Shown: piece after piece, positions 32,715-44,902 of the stretch
Position numbering within the stretch: the first letter of the stretch is position 1
Layout: each line of letters starts with the position of its first letter
DNA from: Eledone cirrhosa
Lineage: Eukaryota > Mollusca > Cephalopoda > Octopoda > Eledonidae
DNA: 64,000 nucleotides
Direction: 5' to 3'
Assembly (NCBI GenBank): GCA_964016885.1
Contig: OZ024743.1
Location: 339,922,907-339,986,906 of the forward strand
Translations under genes and position numbers: made by a program
Notes under the pieces: model-generated
Told to the model about the DNA's origin: nothing
The model's input: the letters and a program-made list of their open reading frames with translations, nothing else
The model's database searches: none

Positions 32715-33204
32715 CTATCAATATTTTTTAATGATTTTAAATATTTTTTTTGTTAATGATATCTGTTATAAACTGCTGGTTTTATGTTTTTATATATACC
32801 ATATATATTTTATATGGTTTTATATATTACATATATTTCAATGTATCAAAAATAATTGTTGTCTGCATCATTAACTGATAACTCCAGTTACAGGGTGGCT
32901 TCACTTACCCCATTTAGTGTTGGAGGCCTTGAGAAAGGTTATGGGTTCTTAATGCCCTTCCTCCTCTAAGCCATTAAAAAAGAATTCTGAACAGCAACTA
33001 CATCAACTTCACTAGTCTGAGAGGATTGGCAAAGGTGGTGTGTGCTGCCTCACTTCCTTCAACTAAATAATTGGAAAAGAAAACGTTAACATAACAAGAA
33101 TGTATGAACATCTAATTTATTTGGATGGATTTTCTAAGCCAATATAAAATCAAAAATTAGGTTGACCAATATTCTATAAGCTGTAATATTTTTCCTGGAC
33201 CTTT

Positions 33205-33490
33205 CTAGTTTAAAGTGAAGGCATTTGCCCTCACATTTGAGCTCATGGTTATAAGATTATGGATTCAATTTCTGGACTAGAAAGTATGTTACATCCTTGG
33301 ACAGGACACTTCACTTCACATTGCTTTTGTCAACTCATCAACTCAGCTAAAAAAAAGTATGAGGACCAGCAACTGGTTGATAACTCTGTAACTGACTAGC
33401 TTCCCATCTAGGTGGCTGTCATATACTCTTGTACAGTCACTTAATGTCAATGAAATTGGGATAAGCTTAGTCAATCTTTTGGCTTGAGAC
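33205..33490 (+). repeat. Degraded SINE type B-like repeat after the TRIM gene
   Basis: tcatggttataagattatgg, ttcaatttctgg, acaggacacttcacttcaca, ttgcttttgtcaactcatca; same order as type B heads and bodies, much diverged. Confidence 0.45.
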
Positions 33491-33719
33491 AGTTTAGTTA
33501 AATATCTAGCTTGGATACTTTCTTGTATGTTTTCTCACTAGTGAGACAGCATTGATAATAGCTGCAACCTCTCAATAGAAAATTGTTGTACCTCTATTGA
33601 AGGTACATACTGTCATGTCTCTTGGTAATAATTCCTTCAACATGCCACCACCATAAATGAAATTTAAGGGTCAGTTCACCTCATGGTCCTGGCTGACATG
33701 ATGAAGACATTGCCCTGAA

Positions 33720-33980
33720 GGTTGGTGAGGGAGACATGCTGGAACAGCCACTCCACCTCACGGGGCCTTGTACTTGCAGGTAGCCAACTCCATTCCAATA
33801 GTAAGTAGGGATGAGGTCTGGGAGCCAGGAATGCCAGAAGTCTCTAATGCCACAGGTTCAATCACAAACCGATCAGAGAGTGGACAGCGCTCTTTGGCCT
33901 GGCAGGCAGCAAAGCCTGGGCTGGTAGCCAAACATACCAGGTTGTCATTAGAAAAGTATCACATTTGGCATCCAAGATAA
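33720..33980. other. Unassigned GC-richer segment downstream of TRIM
   Basis: Contains a short open frame (70 codons from 33768: PIVSRDEVWEPGMPEVSNAT) with no recognisable domain. Probably part of an unidentified repeat. Confidence 0.3.
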
Positions 33981-34427
33981 GGGGCCTACTCTTGCAGAAT
34001 GGATCTCAGTTTTTCCATACTATCAAGAAAAACTGTTCCACTCATACTCTGTTGTTGAGGGCATGCAGCTGTAAAATTATTTTTCTTTCTCACAGAAAAA
34101 TCTTATCAGAAATATATAAAAAAAAAAAAATGGTTAAAAAATAAAACTACCCTTGAACTGGATGGAACGAGAATAGATAAGGACAGCAAATTATCATCAT
34201 TGCATGCATGTCTGTTGTTGAGTGTAACATGGAAGGAAGTGTTTGTGAAACTGGGGCAGAATAAATAAAACATATTTTTGTTAACACATCTTATTGTTTT
34301 TTTCATTGATATGTATACTTCTTGCGGATAAAAAAAAACCCACACACACACTCACTCTCTCTCTCTTTTACAACTGCTTTTTTCTGTTTGCATGTGTTTC
34401 TAAGGAAAGTTTCCTGGCCCTTCTTGA

Positions 34428-34428
<1 letters not shown>

Positions 34429-34470
<42 letters not shown>
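34429..34470. repeat. (TA)n then (CA)n microsatellite
   Basis: gatatatata...tatacacacacac. Other simple tracts: (GT)n at 5047-5066, (AT)n at 34848-34872, 41963-41978 and 61560-61598, (TTA)n at 34723-34751. Confidence 0.9.
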
Positions 34471-34871
34471 GTTCAAGAGTAACCAATCTTAAAGAGAGAG
34501 ATGGAGATATGAGAGGAGAGATTGGTGATATAGTAAAAACCAATATATGGAACATTATATTATGTAACATTATCATTATTTTTATTTATATTCATTTGAA
34601 GTTCCGATGAGCCGCTCTCTTTTAAATATGTTAATTATTTTCAACTGAACCAGATCAATTATGATATATAGTCATCTGATCCAGAAATATTATACGGAGT
34701 AGCGAAACAATTGTAAATGGACATTATTATTATTAATATTATTATTATTATTCTCTACATTCCTTACATCAAACTAAAATATGTTGACAATCTTTTAATA
34801 ATGTCTTCCTTGTGAAATTTGTGGTCTTGTTTTGCTTAACTAATGAATATATATATATATATATATATATA

Positions 34872-35212
34872 TGAATGAATGAATTTGCTAGACAGAAACT
34901 GTTGAATACCCGTCATGTGTGACTGCATGGCAGTTTATTAAAAGAAAATGTATTTGGTGAGATTATCTATGTCCCCAATAAACAATATCTTGCAGCATAG
35001 TGATGAGAGAGAGTGAGTGTGTGTGTGTGTGAGAGAGAATGTATATATTCTCTCTCTCTCTCTCATCACTATGCTGCAAGATATATTGTTTATTGGGGAC
35101 ATAGATAATCTCACCAAATACATTTTCTTTTAATAAAATGTTTTTGTGGCAACTGACATGCAGCCACACATGATGGGTATTCAACAGTTTCTGTCTACCA
35201 AATTCATTCATA
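34872..35212. repeat. Large hairpin (inverted repeat, arms about 150 bp)
   Basis: The left arm from about 34875 (tgaatttgctagacagaaac, ... gtccccaataaacaatatct ... catagtgatgagagagag) is repeated as reverse complement up to about 35210. The turn is a (TG)n/(GA)n tract near 35020-35045. Matching extends through gttgaatacccgtcatgtgt versus acacatgatgggtattcaac, with some asymmetric insertion around 35140-35160. The outer sequence on the right continues as SINE type C. Confidence 0.9.
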
Positions 35213-35330
35213 AGGCATTGGCCAATCTTATGCTTTGGTAAAGGGCTCTTGCTCGGAGTGCCATGCAGTGGGAACAAGCACAGATATGAATTTGTGAAAT
35301 AAACTTCTTCACTACATAGCAGTGTCTGAA
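35186..35330 (-). repeat. SINE type C fragment, inverted, outside the hairpin
   Basis: tgtctaccaaattcattcat, aaggcattggccaatcttat, gagtgccatgcagtgggaac, aacttcttcactacatagca. Its 3' end is part of the right hairpin arm. Confidence 0.6.
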
Positions 35331-35929
35331 TCTACATTTGAAAGATGTTTTCATCTAACATAGATAACATAGCTATAAATTATCTTAAGAAAAATTGTGT
35401 TGTAGCTGGGCAACTAACTTTTTATGGGGTATGACAAACATATCTACGTATGGAAAAGTGGACATAAAAGGATGGACACCATGTAAATTAAGATATATGT
35501 GGATATTTGTTAAAAATATTTCTTTTGTGGTGGGACATACAATAACAATCGAAATATGTGCACAAGTATAGCTAAGTACTCGTGATCAGATGACTTTGGT
35601 GGATTGGTAGAAATTGAGACAAGATACAACGCAACAATTGTTTTAAAGCTATTTTCGTTGCTAATGAATGGATTAGTCTTATGGCCCCATGAGAGGCTTA
35701 ACCATATTCATCATGGGATCTTTTTTGAAGCAATGTACAACTGGATGCTCTTCCTGCCATCAAATATTTTAGTTGTCTCTTATGACATGATGTAATGATA
35801 TGTATGCATTCTAAATTGGATACATGGCATTGCAATATTTAGTTCAAATCTTACCAAGATCAAATTTGTCATGTCATCACCATTTTGGATGGGCATGTTT
35901 TGGGGGGCACAGAATGTGACCTGCAAAAT

Positions 35930-37820
35930 GAAACCACTGCTCTGACGATCTCCTGTAGTGTACGCAACCTTGCTTTTGCAGGATCTCTTTGTTCCTAATC
36001 CAATCTCTCTAGGTAGCCTTCAGAATCTTACACAGGCACCTTTGATGGGAAGTGTTTAGATGCCTGTCGATCTTGGGAGTGTGTTTCCATGTTTCGCAGG
36101 TGTAGATGACAGTGGTGTATAAACAAGGCTTGGTGCATCTTCTGATGGGTGCATTTAACCAATCTGTTGGAAGACTGTGGTCACATTTCCAATCTTGCAG
36201 TTGATGTCCTGCTCGATGTTGCCACTGTTGCTCAAGATGCTGCCAAAGTATGTGAATTGGTTGACCTTGTCCAGCTCCTGTTGGTTCACTGTAACTGCAG
36301 CCGCCTGACCAGAGTTGCTTCCCGCCTTCATAACCCTGGTCTTTTGGGTGTTGATTCGTAACCTGATTTTCTTGACATTTACTTGCAGAGACGTTTGCTA
36401 CTGCAGCTTTGTACTGTTCTCAGCAAAATCCATGTCTTTCAGCCTTGATTTGCCTGTTCACAAGGTCCCCTGACCCGCTCTGTCCCATCAGCAGTCTTTC
36501 TTCACCTGTCAATCAAATTGGTGGTATGCAGCATCTGTTTTCTTCTTTTCTTCCTCTGTTTTGGCAGTGTCCCTTTCACTCTTTCACTTTGTCTGCTTGT
36601 CGATCAGTTCCCAAGTTGATTTGCAAAGCCAGTTCTCTCCTCATTCTGCACCTTCTTCCCACAGCCTCCTGCACTGCTTCAGTCACCATAGTTGTAAAAT
36701 GCGCCTGCTGTTCCTCTAGGTCTGCTGCTGGAACCGGTTGGGGAGCGTCAGTTGGTACTGCTAGGCCCTGCCAGGTTCCTTCAGCTTCTCTACTACGTAC
36801 AGCCTCAGCCTCACTTGCTGTATCCATTTCTTCAGGCGCACCTGTAGAGTGGCTCACAGTGGATTGTGTCCAAACCAACGTCTGCACTCCTATACACTCT
36901 GACATCACATACCGAGAATCTTCAGCACTGACTAATGCAGATATAGTCGATCTCTTTTCTGGTGCTATTGTGTGGGGACTGCCAAGTGGCCTTGTGCTTA
37001 AAGTAGGTATTGCTCACACTCAGGCTGTTCACAGAACAGCAGCAGCCATTTGCCATTATCTGTGGTCTTCTGAGCAGAACCAAATGGTCCAATGATCTGT
37101 TCCAGTCCCTACCTGCTGCCATTGAACTGGTCATTGAAGTTGCCAATCGGCAGTTTAATGTCGTAGCTGTGCAATTCATTGAATGTGTGCTACAGCTGAT
37201 CAGAGAAGTCATCCTTTTCAGTGGCATCACTATCTTGTTGGCGCATAGACTTGCACCACAGTGGACTTCATGTGTCGGGTTTGGAAACAAGCAGTGATGA
37301 TACGTTCGTTTACTGGCTTCCACCCGACCAGTGCCCGAGTCGCTTCCTTACTCAGCACAAGTTCGACTCTACATAAAGTGCTGGTCCTGGCAGCCGGAGT
37401 AGAGCAGTGCCGTGCCCCTACTGTTTTTGATCTTGCCACTGCCTGTCCACCGCATCTCACTGATGCTCAAGATATCCAATTTGTACTCATCAAACTCTCG
37501 CAGTAGTTGAGCCAGCTTTCCCATTTGATATACTGTCCACATGTTACAAGTTCCGAATTTTGTTTCGGTTTAGGTGCTTAGAATCTGGCTCATTGAGAAC
37601 CCAACGTTCTTGTGGCTTTGATTGGGGTTTGTCATAGGAGGACTGATTCCACTGCCTTTATCTTTGTGTAAAAGTTTTTGGTTGTTTCTGTACCGGTCTA
37701 GAGTTACATGGCGCTGGGTTGCTAGCCCCGACACCTGTGTCTATGCTCGACATCCCTTAGCCCACTGATGTAAGTGGTTTACCGGGGTTTGTCATGAGGA
37801 GACAGACAACAGGCCCAATT
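35930..37820 (-). mobile_element. Antisense LINE with deleted RT core (third family)
   Basis: Minus strand, right to left: CNMWTVYQMGKLAQLLREFD and ILSISEMRW (endonuclease start, about 37390-37550); endonuclease remainder with TRKEIDYICIS (about 36910-37330); EN-RT linker (ELIDKQTK, near 36590); then a jump near 36455 straight to the late RT (INTQKTRVMK, QFTYFGSILSNSGNIEQDI) and C-terminal TVIYTCETWKHTPKI. The ADD-containing core is missing. Many stops. A GC-richer stretch at 36570-36910 produces long shadow ORFs on both strands. Confidence 0.75.
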
Positions 37821-37869
37821 TACCCATTGCCCCAGTGAATTATTGGGGTTGATATAATCAACTGTACAT

Positions 37870-39105
37870 GGCTTTTCTGAAATTTGTAGCCACATAACAT
37901 TTAGGAATTGATACTATTGGTCAGTTGATGGAAATGTAAAGATGAAAATCTCTCTGGCCATTTGGTATAGACTTTTTAATTATTTTACTTTGATTATACA
38001 TTTAAACTGACCATTATCATTTATATAACTGGTTACATTACTAAATATCTTTGCAGTATTCTTGAGGATGGGGTTTTCAAGGGATAACCAGGGTATAAAA
38101 GAATGATATTGAATTATTACATGGGTCCAGAACACTGAGAGACAAGGAGTGACCCATTATTATGACACTTACCCTGCCTCCTTTGAAATTCAGTCAATTC
38201 AAATTTTGAGAGGAGTTGTCTTACCTTAGGAGGCCTGAAAGCAGTCTTGTTCTGCATTGCAAAATTGCTCTTTCTGGGAGGACCCGAGGACATCGATGGT
38301 AAGTTTGGTATTAATCAACAAGTGAAATCCCAAGTCAGTCTTGATTGAACAGATTTATGTTCAAAATTATTATAGCCATGACTATTGCATTTATTTATTT
38401 TATAACATAGACTATTGACCAATGTTGTCTTTTAAAGATGGTAGGGGGTAATTTGAGGAATGTTTGATTACTATTTCAAGTAGGGCAAGCAACTGGTTAG
38501 TTTTTTTTGGTTTTTTTCAGCTGATATAAATAGATCTAATTTGTAAAGTATGAAAAACTTATGAGAAGTTTAGCAAGTTATTTTATTGCATAACCATTGG
38601 ATCGTCATACAATTGCGTGTACACTAAATACTAGTATGTGTTTTGTAATGTTTAATTTCTATAAAATGAAACCTAGCAATTATTTTGAAGCATTGTAAAT
38701 GTTTTCTCGTCTGTAAAATTTTTAAATTATTCACAGAAATTTTTATAAAATTATATATATATTTATAAAATACAACTTTTCTGAATGTAGAAAAAAGTCA
38801 GTCATAAATTCATTTAAATAACACCTCATTCACTGTCATCTTAATATTTTGGCATTAAAAATGTTTTAGCCTGTGCAGCCAATCTGGAAAAGAGAAGGCC
38901 TAATGCAAAAACAAAATTCTAATAAAATGAAATTAAAAAAAAAAAAAAAATTAACAAGCAATGGTTATAATATTCTGAGTAAATATTTTTTATAAATGTG
39001 ATATTGTTTGTGCTTTTATTGTATCTATTCTTTTACTAGTTTTAGTCTGACTAAATCTCTTGAATAGTTATAATCATACCCCCACCCCCTCCAATATCTA
39101 TTTTA
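37870..39105. other. No gene recognised
   Basis: AT-rich. A 38100-38330 portion of higher complexity (gacccattattatgacactt, ctgggaggacccgaggacat) has no ORF and no second copy here. Confidence 0.5.
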
Positions 39106-39109
39106 TTGA

Positions 39110-39470
39110 TCTTGGGTAACGACCGAAAGAATATCGTGAATACAAGCTGCCGAAATGGGACTCCTCCAAAGGGTCTTTGGAGTAATGTTATTTGATAGAG
39201 TGCATAGCTCGGAGATCAGAGAGTCACTCCAGGTAGAGCCGGATTCTCTGAATTGAGAGATCACAGCTCTGATATTATGGGCATGTGGTTAGAATGTCTC
39301 GGGGAAAGATGGTTAGATAACATCCATGGCTGATCATGCTTGGGGATCCAGTTGGATCAGTTGGAAACAGTTGCTTCTGACAGGACCCAGTGGAAGGAGT
39401 GTTTGAGGACTCTGCTCCCACGAGCCTCTCAGGAATAAGTGGGCGAAGATCTTTTTGTTGAACCACTCAG
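39110..39470 (+). mobile_element. LINE C-terminal fragment (second LINE family)
   Basis: It starts at the sequence for WVTTERI, in line with where the 8.5-kb fragment stops, and continues through the C-terminal domain (region with ERVHSSEIRESL-like and WYGHVVRMSRG-like reading, with frame changes). The same sequence appears in reverse at 53.5-53.9 kb. Confidence 0.6.
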
Positions 39471-39504
39471 TTACTGAAAATAAACGAACAGTAAATCTAA
39501 GCAC

Positions 39505-39645
39505 TCACACCTACCAAATATCACTCAGAAGGCATTGGTTTACTTGAAGATAAAGTAGAACACTTGCTAAGTTTCCACATAGTGGGATTGAATCCAAAAC
39601 CATGTGGTTGTGAAGTGAACTCATTAATAATAGAATAATGCCTAA
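39505..39645 (-). repeat. SINE type C fragment, inverted
   Basis: caaatatcactcagaaggca, ttggtttacttgaagataaa, accatgtggttgtgaagtga. Directly follows the LINE C-terminal fragment. Confidence 0.55.
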
Positions 39646-39974
39646 ACCAACAATTCAGCTTTATAGGTATGCCAAAATTGCTAATGTCAGACTAAAAACA
39701 TTTAGCTACATTCAATTTTTGCAGAAGTTGACTCTGCTGTCTAATCCTACCAAAGCCAATAAATTACACACTAGCCAAATACTTAGGCTAATTAAATTAA
39801 CTCCATCCCACAAATGCACACCCTGTAAGCCAACAAATGGGAAGAATGATAGAACTAGTGGGAAATGATTCTTTTAACTAAATAAGTGCAGTATTTAGAA
39901 CATTTCATAAGTGATGGGGACAACATACTGCATCTAAAATGTGGTATGTTGATTAGGCTTTTTCTGGTCCTTTG

Positions 39975-40971
39975 TGACGTCAAGTATTTACACCTGAAAT
40001 CTTCCTCTCTAAGACCTCCAGCTGCTGTGATCAACTTATCGAGTTTCTTGAAGACATCACCCAAATCACTGATGGCGGCTGATGGGTGCATGTTGTTTAC
40101 CTTGACTTTGCTAAAGCTTTCAATTCTGTGCCACACTAAAGACTTATGGCAAAACTCTCTGCAATGGGTATGAAGGATGATCTTTTTAACTGGTTGAAGT
40201 CCTTCATTCTCAGTCAAAGAGAGGTAGTCACGGTTTTAGGACAGCATTCCTCACCATATGAGATATCATCTGGTGTACCACAGGGATCTGTTCTAGGCTC
40301 CCTTTTGTTTGTGGCATATATTAATGACATAGATGCCAACTTAAAGAATGCCACAGTACTGAAACATGCAGATGACATGAAGCTGTACCTTGAGATAAAA
40401 AGGACATCCTGAACACTAGATCTTGCCTGCAATCTGACCTGGACACAATGCAACAATGGATCACAGACTGGCAACTCAAGCTAGCTGTGGACAACAAGTG
40501 TACCACCATGCATTTTGGGAGTAAAAACCCAGCGTCCACATACTCCCTCCACAACACTAATATCAAGAAGTCTTCTTATGAACGTGACCTGGGCATTACG
40601 GTCAGCAGCGATTTGTGTTGGACGAAGCACGTCTCTAAAATTGTCAAGAAGGCCGAGGGTGTCTTAGCATCACTCAGCAAGACCTTTGTCAGCTGCTCTC
40701 CAGCTTTCTATTTAAAGCTGTATATAGCTATGGTGTGGCCACACTTAGAATTTGTATCACCAGTCTGGTACCCTTATCTTGCTCAGAACATTGACCGCCT
40801 GGAAACTGTTCAGAGACGTGCAACCAAGCGAATACCCTCCATCAGGCATCTACCATACTCTGAACGCCTTGCTTCCCTGGGCATGGATACATTGAAGCTC
40901 CGACGTCTGGCAACTGACTTGATAAACACCCACAAAATTATTAACCATCTTGCCAACAACAACCCTGAGTA

Positions 40972-41002
<31 letters not shown>

Positions 41003-41383
41003 TTTTTTTTATTTTTATTTCCATGTGTCTAACACACGTGGGCATGCCCACAAAGTCAGAAAACAGCACAGCTCCTATGACTTTCGGAAACATTTTTTCA
41101 CGCTCAGAGTTGCTGAAGCATGGAACAAACTACCTGCATCAGTTATTAGCTGTCGAGACACTGCATCCTTTAAAACCTCCATGCTTCCTGAGATTCGCCA
41201 ACACTACACCTAATATTCCCCCTCCATACACACGCACACATGTATATCACGACTCATATATTATTCACTTCCCTGACATTTGTATATTATTCTATGTACT
41301 ATACATGCACCTTTGACGAGATGTAGTGCACCTGAGCTCTGTACACAATAATTTCATTATTATTATTATTATTATTATAAGCT
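39975..41383 (+). mobile_element. Jockey/CR1-like LINE fragment with (ATT)n tail
   Basis: 5'-truncated RT: VYLDFAKAFNSVPH, SSGVPQGSVLGSLLFVAYIN, then a degraded catalytic box (KHADDMKLY), MQQWITDWQLKLAVDNKCTT, ERDLGITVSSDL, ETVQRRATKRIP and C-terminal FFTLRVAEAWNKLPASV. A T-rich run (about 40973-41021) interrupts it between NPEYL and HVSNTRGHAHK. The 3' end is an ATT-repeat tail at about 41357-41379. Frameshifts near 40138 and 40412 make it inactive. Confidence 0.85.
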
Positions 41384-41667
41384 TTTTTTTATGGAAAGTC
41401 CGAGAGTTCCCACCTCCATTTTCCAAGGAAAAAGTACTTTGCAGCATACTAGGAGGTAGGTTTACAAAAATACAGAGGGGGGGGGGAATACTTCCCACAG
41501 AAATAAGTGGAGTGGGGGTTCTATAAATTTACGATTTTATATATATATATATACTTCGTTTTTGAATTTGTTTTGTAAGATTTCTTATTTGAAAATGAGT
41601 TGAAACAGATATTGTTATACTTTGGAAGGGTCATGTTGCCAATTAAAAACATAGGCACCTGTTGATT

Positions 41668-41898
41668 TTCACTTCAGTTTATTACAAATTCCCGGTTGGT
41701 TGGTTCAATAACCGGTTGGTTGTTTATTCATTTTCGTCACACATTCTGTGTTTTCCTCAATGATTGATTTGTTATTTTGTCTCTCCTTTGTCCTGCCCTA
41801 CACCATCCTGTAGGACAGAACAATGGAGAGACACACAATAACAAATCAGTCACTATTGAATCAACCAACTGGAAATTTGTAATAAACTGAAATGAAAA
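41668..41898. mobile_element. Foldback/MITE-like element with long terminal inverted repeats
   Basis: Outer arms: cacttcagtttattacaaat (left) pairs with atttgtaataaactgaaatg (right), continuing through ggttggttgattcaat-like sequence. Inner arms: tgatttgttattttgtctct pairs with gagacacacaataacaaatc around the centre near 41812. The left arm has about 50 bp not present on the right. No coding sequence. Confidence 0.8.
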
Positions 41899-42199
41899 CC
41901 AACAGCATGAACCTCCCAAACTATAACTATATGTGTGTGTGTGTGTATATGTATGTGTATATATATATATATATATAACGGAGGAAATGTGGTAAGGAAC
42001 CAGGTGGACCATAACGCACCAAAGTACTCAACACTTAGGGTAGTAGAGTGGGTAATAGGAACGAGTAGGACCCTGACGGCTGATCTCAAGCTTTTATGTA
42101 GCTTGCACTTGAACTTTTGTATCGTGGTGGCACCCTTAGAGATAGTATTAGTATTCTTTTTCGGGACTCTGAATTATTATTTCGTATTAGTTTACTTTT

Positions 42200-42255
42200 T
42201 TGCACTGGGTGGTTGCTGGCCTTGTGCCTGGGGTAGAAACCTTTATTTATTATTT
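42200..42255 (+). repeat. SINE type A tail fragment
   Basis: gcactgggtggttgctggcc followed by ttgtgcctggggtagaaacc matches only the SINE 3' end. Confidence 0.5.
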
Positions 42256-42846
42256 CGTGGTAGTTTCTTTAGTATTTTGGCCCCTCACTTGTTGACCCGT
42301 CACCGTAAGATATACTCGGTTTATTACTTATACCTCTTAAAAGGGTCTCATTATAATTCCGTCCCACCTAGTATACCTTTCTTTAGCCTAGCAGTACCAG
42401 TGAGAGACTTAGGTCGTAGTAACCAGAAATTGCTTATTTTTTTTTTTTTTACATTTAATTGCTTTTTAACACTCTCGGTATATATTTACCCCATATTGTT
42501 CTACTTATTGTTTCGACTTCCTCCCCCTCCCCAGTATCTTCTTTGACCTCATGCCCAGCTGTAGCCGGCACTATCAACGCATGAATGGGTCTCCTCCACC
42601 CCCTCTTTCTCCTACTGGCAGGTTCAGCTACCCCTTCCCTCCACAAATTGCCATCATAGAATTATTATGTCTCAACAACAAACTTTTGACCAATCCTTGT
42701 GACAATCACTTTTACCATATATGGAATTACCCCTTGAGAAGCTTGGCTATTCAAATACCAGGATAAACATTTTCATTTAGTCCAGATTTAGCCGACGAAA
42801 CGGCTTGAGCTCGTATATATATATATGTATATATATATGTGTGTGT

Positions 42847-43165
42847 GGAGGCACATGGCTTAGTTGTTAGAGCATTGGCCTTGCAATCGAAAGGTTGTGT
42901 GTTCAATTCTCAGACCGGGTGATGTGTTGTTTCCTTGAGCAAGACACTTTATTTCACATTGCTCCAGTTTACTCAGCTGTAGAAATGAGATGATAGGGAC
43001 CTCAGTCTGCAAAGTGGTCGTGGAGGTGCCACGGCAAAAAAGCACCCAGTACTCACTGTAAATGAGGTTGGTGTTAGGAAGGGCATCCAGCTGTAGAAAT
43101 CAAGCCAGTAGTAGTTCCCGTCCCACCCTTGCAAGCAGGGAAAAAGCGGACGTAAAATGAAATGA
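42847..43165 (+). mobile_element. tRNA-headed SINE, type B, with RTE-type tail
   Basis: Pol III A-box-like tggcttagttgttagagca and B-box-like ggttgtgtgttcaattct at the head, a middle section gagcaagacactttatttca, then gttggtgttaggaagggcat and ccagctgtagaaa, ending gcggacgtaaaatgaaatga. The last 110 bp match the tail of the RTE elements. This is the most complete type B SINE in the window. Confidence 0.8.
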
Positions 43166-43559
43166 AAAATATAGTGTGTATGTAGCGAAATCTATTCGCA
43201 CACTGACCCTCGGATGGCACCTAGCTGTCATTTTTCTCTTATCTGGATGGGTGTCAGTTTGTCTGGAGCGGCAGGTTATTTTAAAGGATACAGAACTTCA
43301 GAGTCATCGGCAGTTTCGACCCCTATCTGCTGGCCCACCCAGAGTCACAGCGTCTCACCCAAGACAAACACTGCCCAATGGAGTAAGAGACGAGAGACAA
43401 AACATTAATTTATAGCAATTAAGCTACAAGTGCACATAGAATTTTATATGACATCAGGGAAAAATGGAGCGTTTTACCACAAAAACACACAAGACAATTG
43501 CCCAATGAGTCGTGGCGATTAGTTACGGCATAATCAGTTGTCCGATATCTAGTTACTTT

Positions 43560-43675
43560 TTTTATATTCTGAGTTCAAATCCAGCCGATGCCCTTCATTT
43601 TTTCCAGGGTAGATTCAATAAATACCCGTCAAGTACTTCGGTTGAGTTAATCGACTATACCTCTCCCAACAAAAA
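43560..43675 (+). repeat. SINE type A fragment
   Basis: attctgagttcaaatccagc, then agggtagattcaataaatac and gagttaatcgactatacc: B-box and body of the SINE, no clear tail. Confidence 0.5.
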
Positions 43676-44255
43676 CGTTATGTAGCCTCATGTAAAATTA
43701 TCAATAAACACAACAGTACTTAAACATCTATAAGGTGAAAATGAAAGGAATAGAGAATGTAAAAATCTGATCTGGCATTCTTAAGTCACTGAAACGAAGT
43801 AAGGAGAAAATATAAACAGATTCTGAAAAAAAAAAAGACCTATGAGTAAAGATTCGGTATTACTTTGTTTTCATTTATTACTTTTGCACAATGTATAAAG
43901 TTTTAGACGAGAGGGAAAATGAAAATTTATAACGTTCATACTTTGTCCCAGGCGAAGAGTAGTTTGGTCTGTACTTCCGGTCAGGCATAAAATGCTGTAT
44001 TGTGATTTCTCCGTGTTTGATTGTTCAATCTATCTTGGACACACAAATGCTGTGTGGTGCCAAAGGTAATGAGTATTTAAGGGGGATAAAAAAAGAGATA
44101 TTTTACTGTTTAAATATGTAAGATGTTTAAGGTGAAGAGAATGATAATAAAACTGGGAAGGACACTATGTCGCGGTAAGATAGCTTTTGGTTAATATGTA
44201 TGTTTATTGTTTGATCTTTGCTTTTGTCCGTATTTTAGTAGTGTGTTGTGAGAAG

Positions 44256-44330
44256 ACATATCTCAGAGTCATGCTGCGATACATATCTCAGAGTCATGAT
44301 GCGATACAGATCTCAGAGTCATGCTGCGAT
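44256..44330. repeat. Three exact-length 25-bp tandem repeats
   Basis: Units at 44256, 44281 and 44306, core atctcagagtcatg.tgcgat, with only one or two differences each. Not coding with confidence; it lies in a short ORF. Confidence 0.85.
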
Positions 44331-44902
44331 GAGTGCTTTGGATTCATGGGAGTATGTGGTCGAGAACTGAGTTTATTTAAGTTGATAAAATTATCTTTAT
44401 TTATGCACACATGCAATAGATTACGTCATATGCTGTGTAGTGTAAAATATAATTGTATATGATAGTTTACTGTGTCAAGTTACATTCAGGGGACACTATC
44501 GTGCTTGTTCACTTAAAACAGCAATTTAAAATAAAGTATCACGGTTATTTATGAAATAACTATCACCCTAAAGTGACCCATAGCGATAAAACAAAAGAGT
44601 TTTCCCTTTTCCTCGGAAATTCATTCAGTAATTTATTAACTTTCACTTTAGCTGTATTCTGGACGGGGCGGGAAGCTTATGTTCTGTTATTGTTTATTTA
44701 TGTCACGGTCTTGCAGTTCCATGATATAAAAGTTCCTAGATTTGTTGTAAATAGTACATAAACATGATGCTCATTCACTGACGAAAAGTTCTCATTGCTA
44801 TAGTTTTTTACTTTATTTTAGCTATCACACCTATGCGTTAACAATATATATTTATTTATTTAGTTTAAAATTCGTATTGCTAGAGCATTATTATTTGTTG
44901 CG

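Noticed and set aside
36409..37095. 228-codon + strand ORF
   Set aside because: It is antisense to a decayed LINE whose endonuclease and RT motifs read on the minus strand; no protein-like domain on the + strand.
41853..42546. 203-codon + strand ORF and overlapping minus ORFs near 42 kb
   Set aside because: The reading is dominated by simple repeats (YIYIYIY, FFFF) and a SINE tail; no domain.
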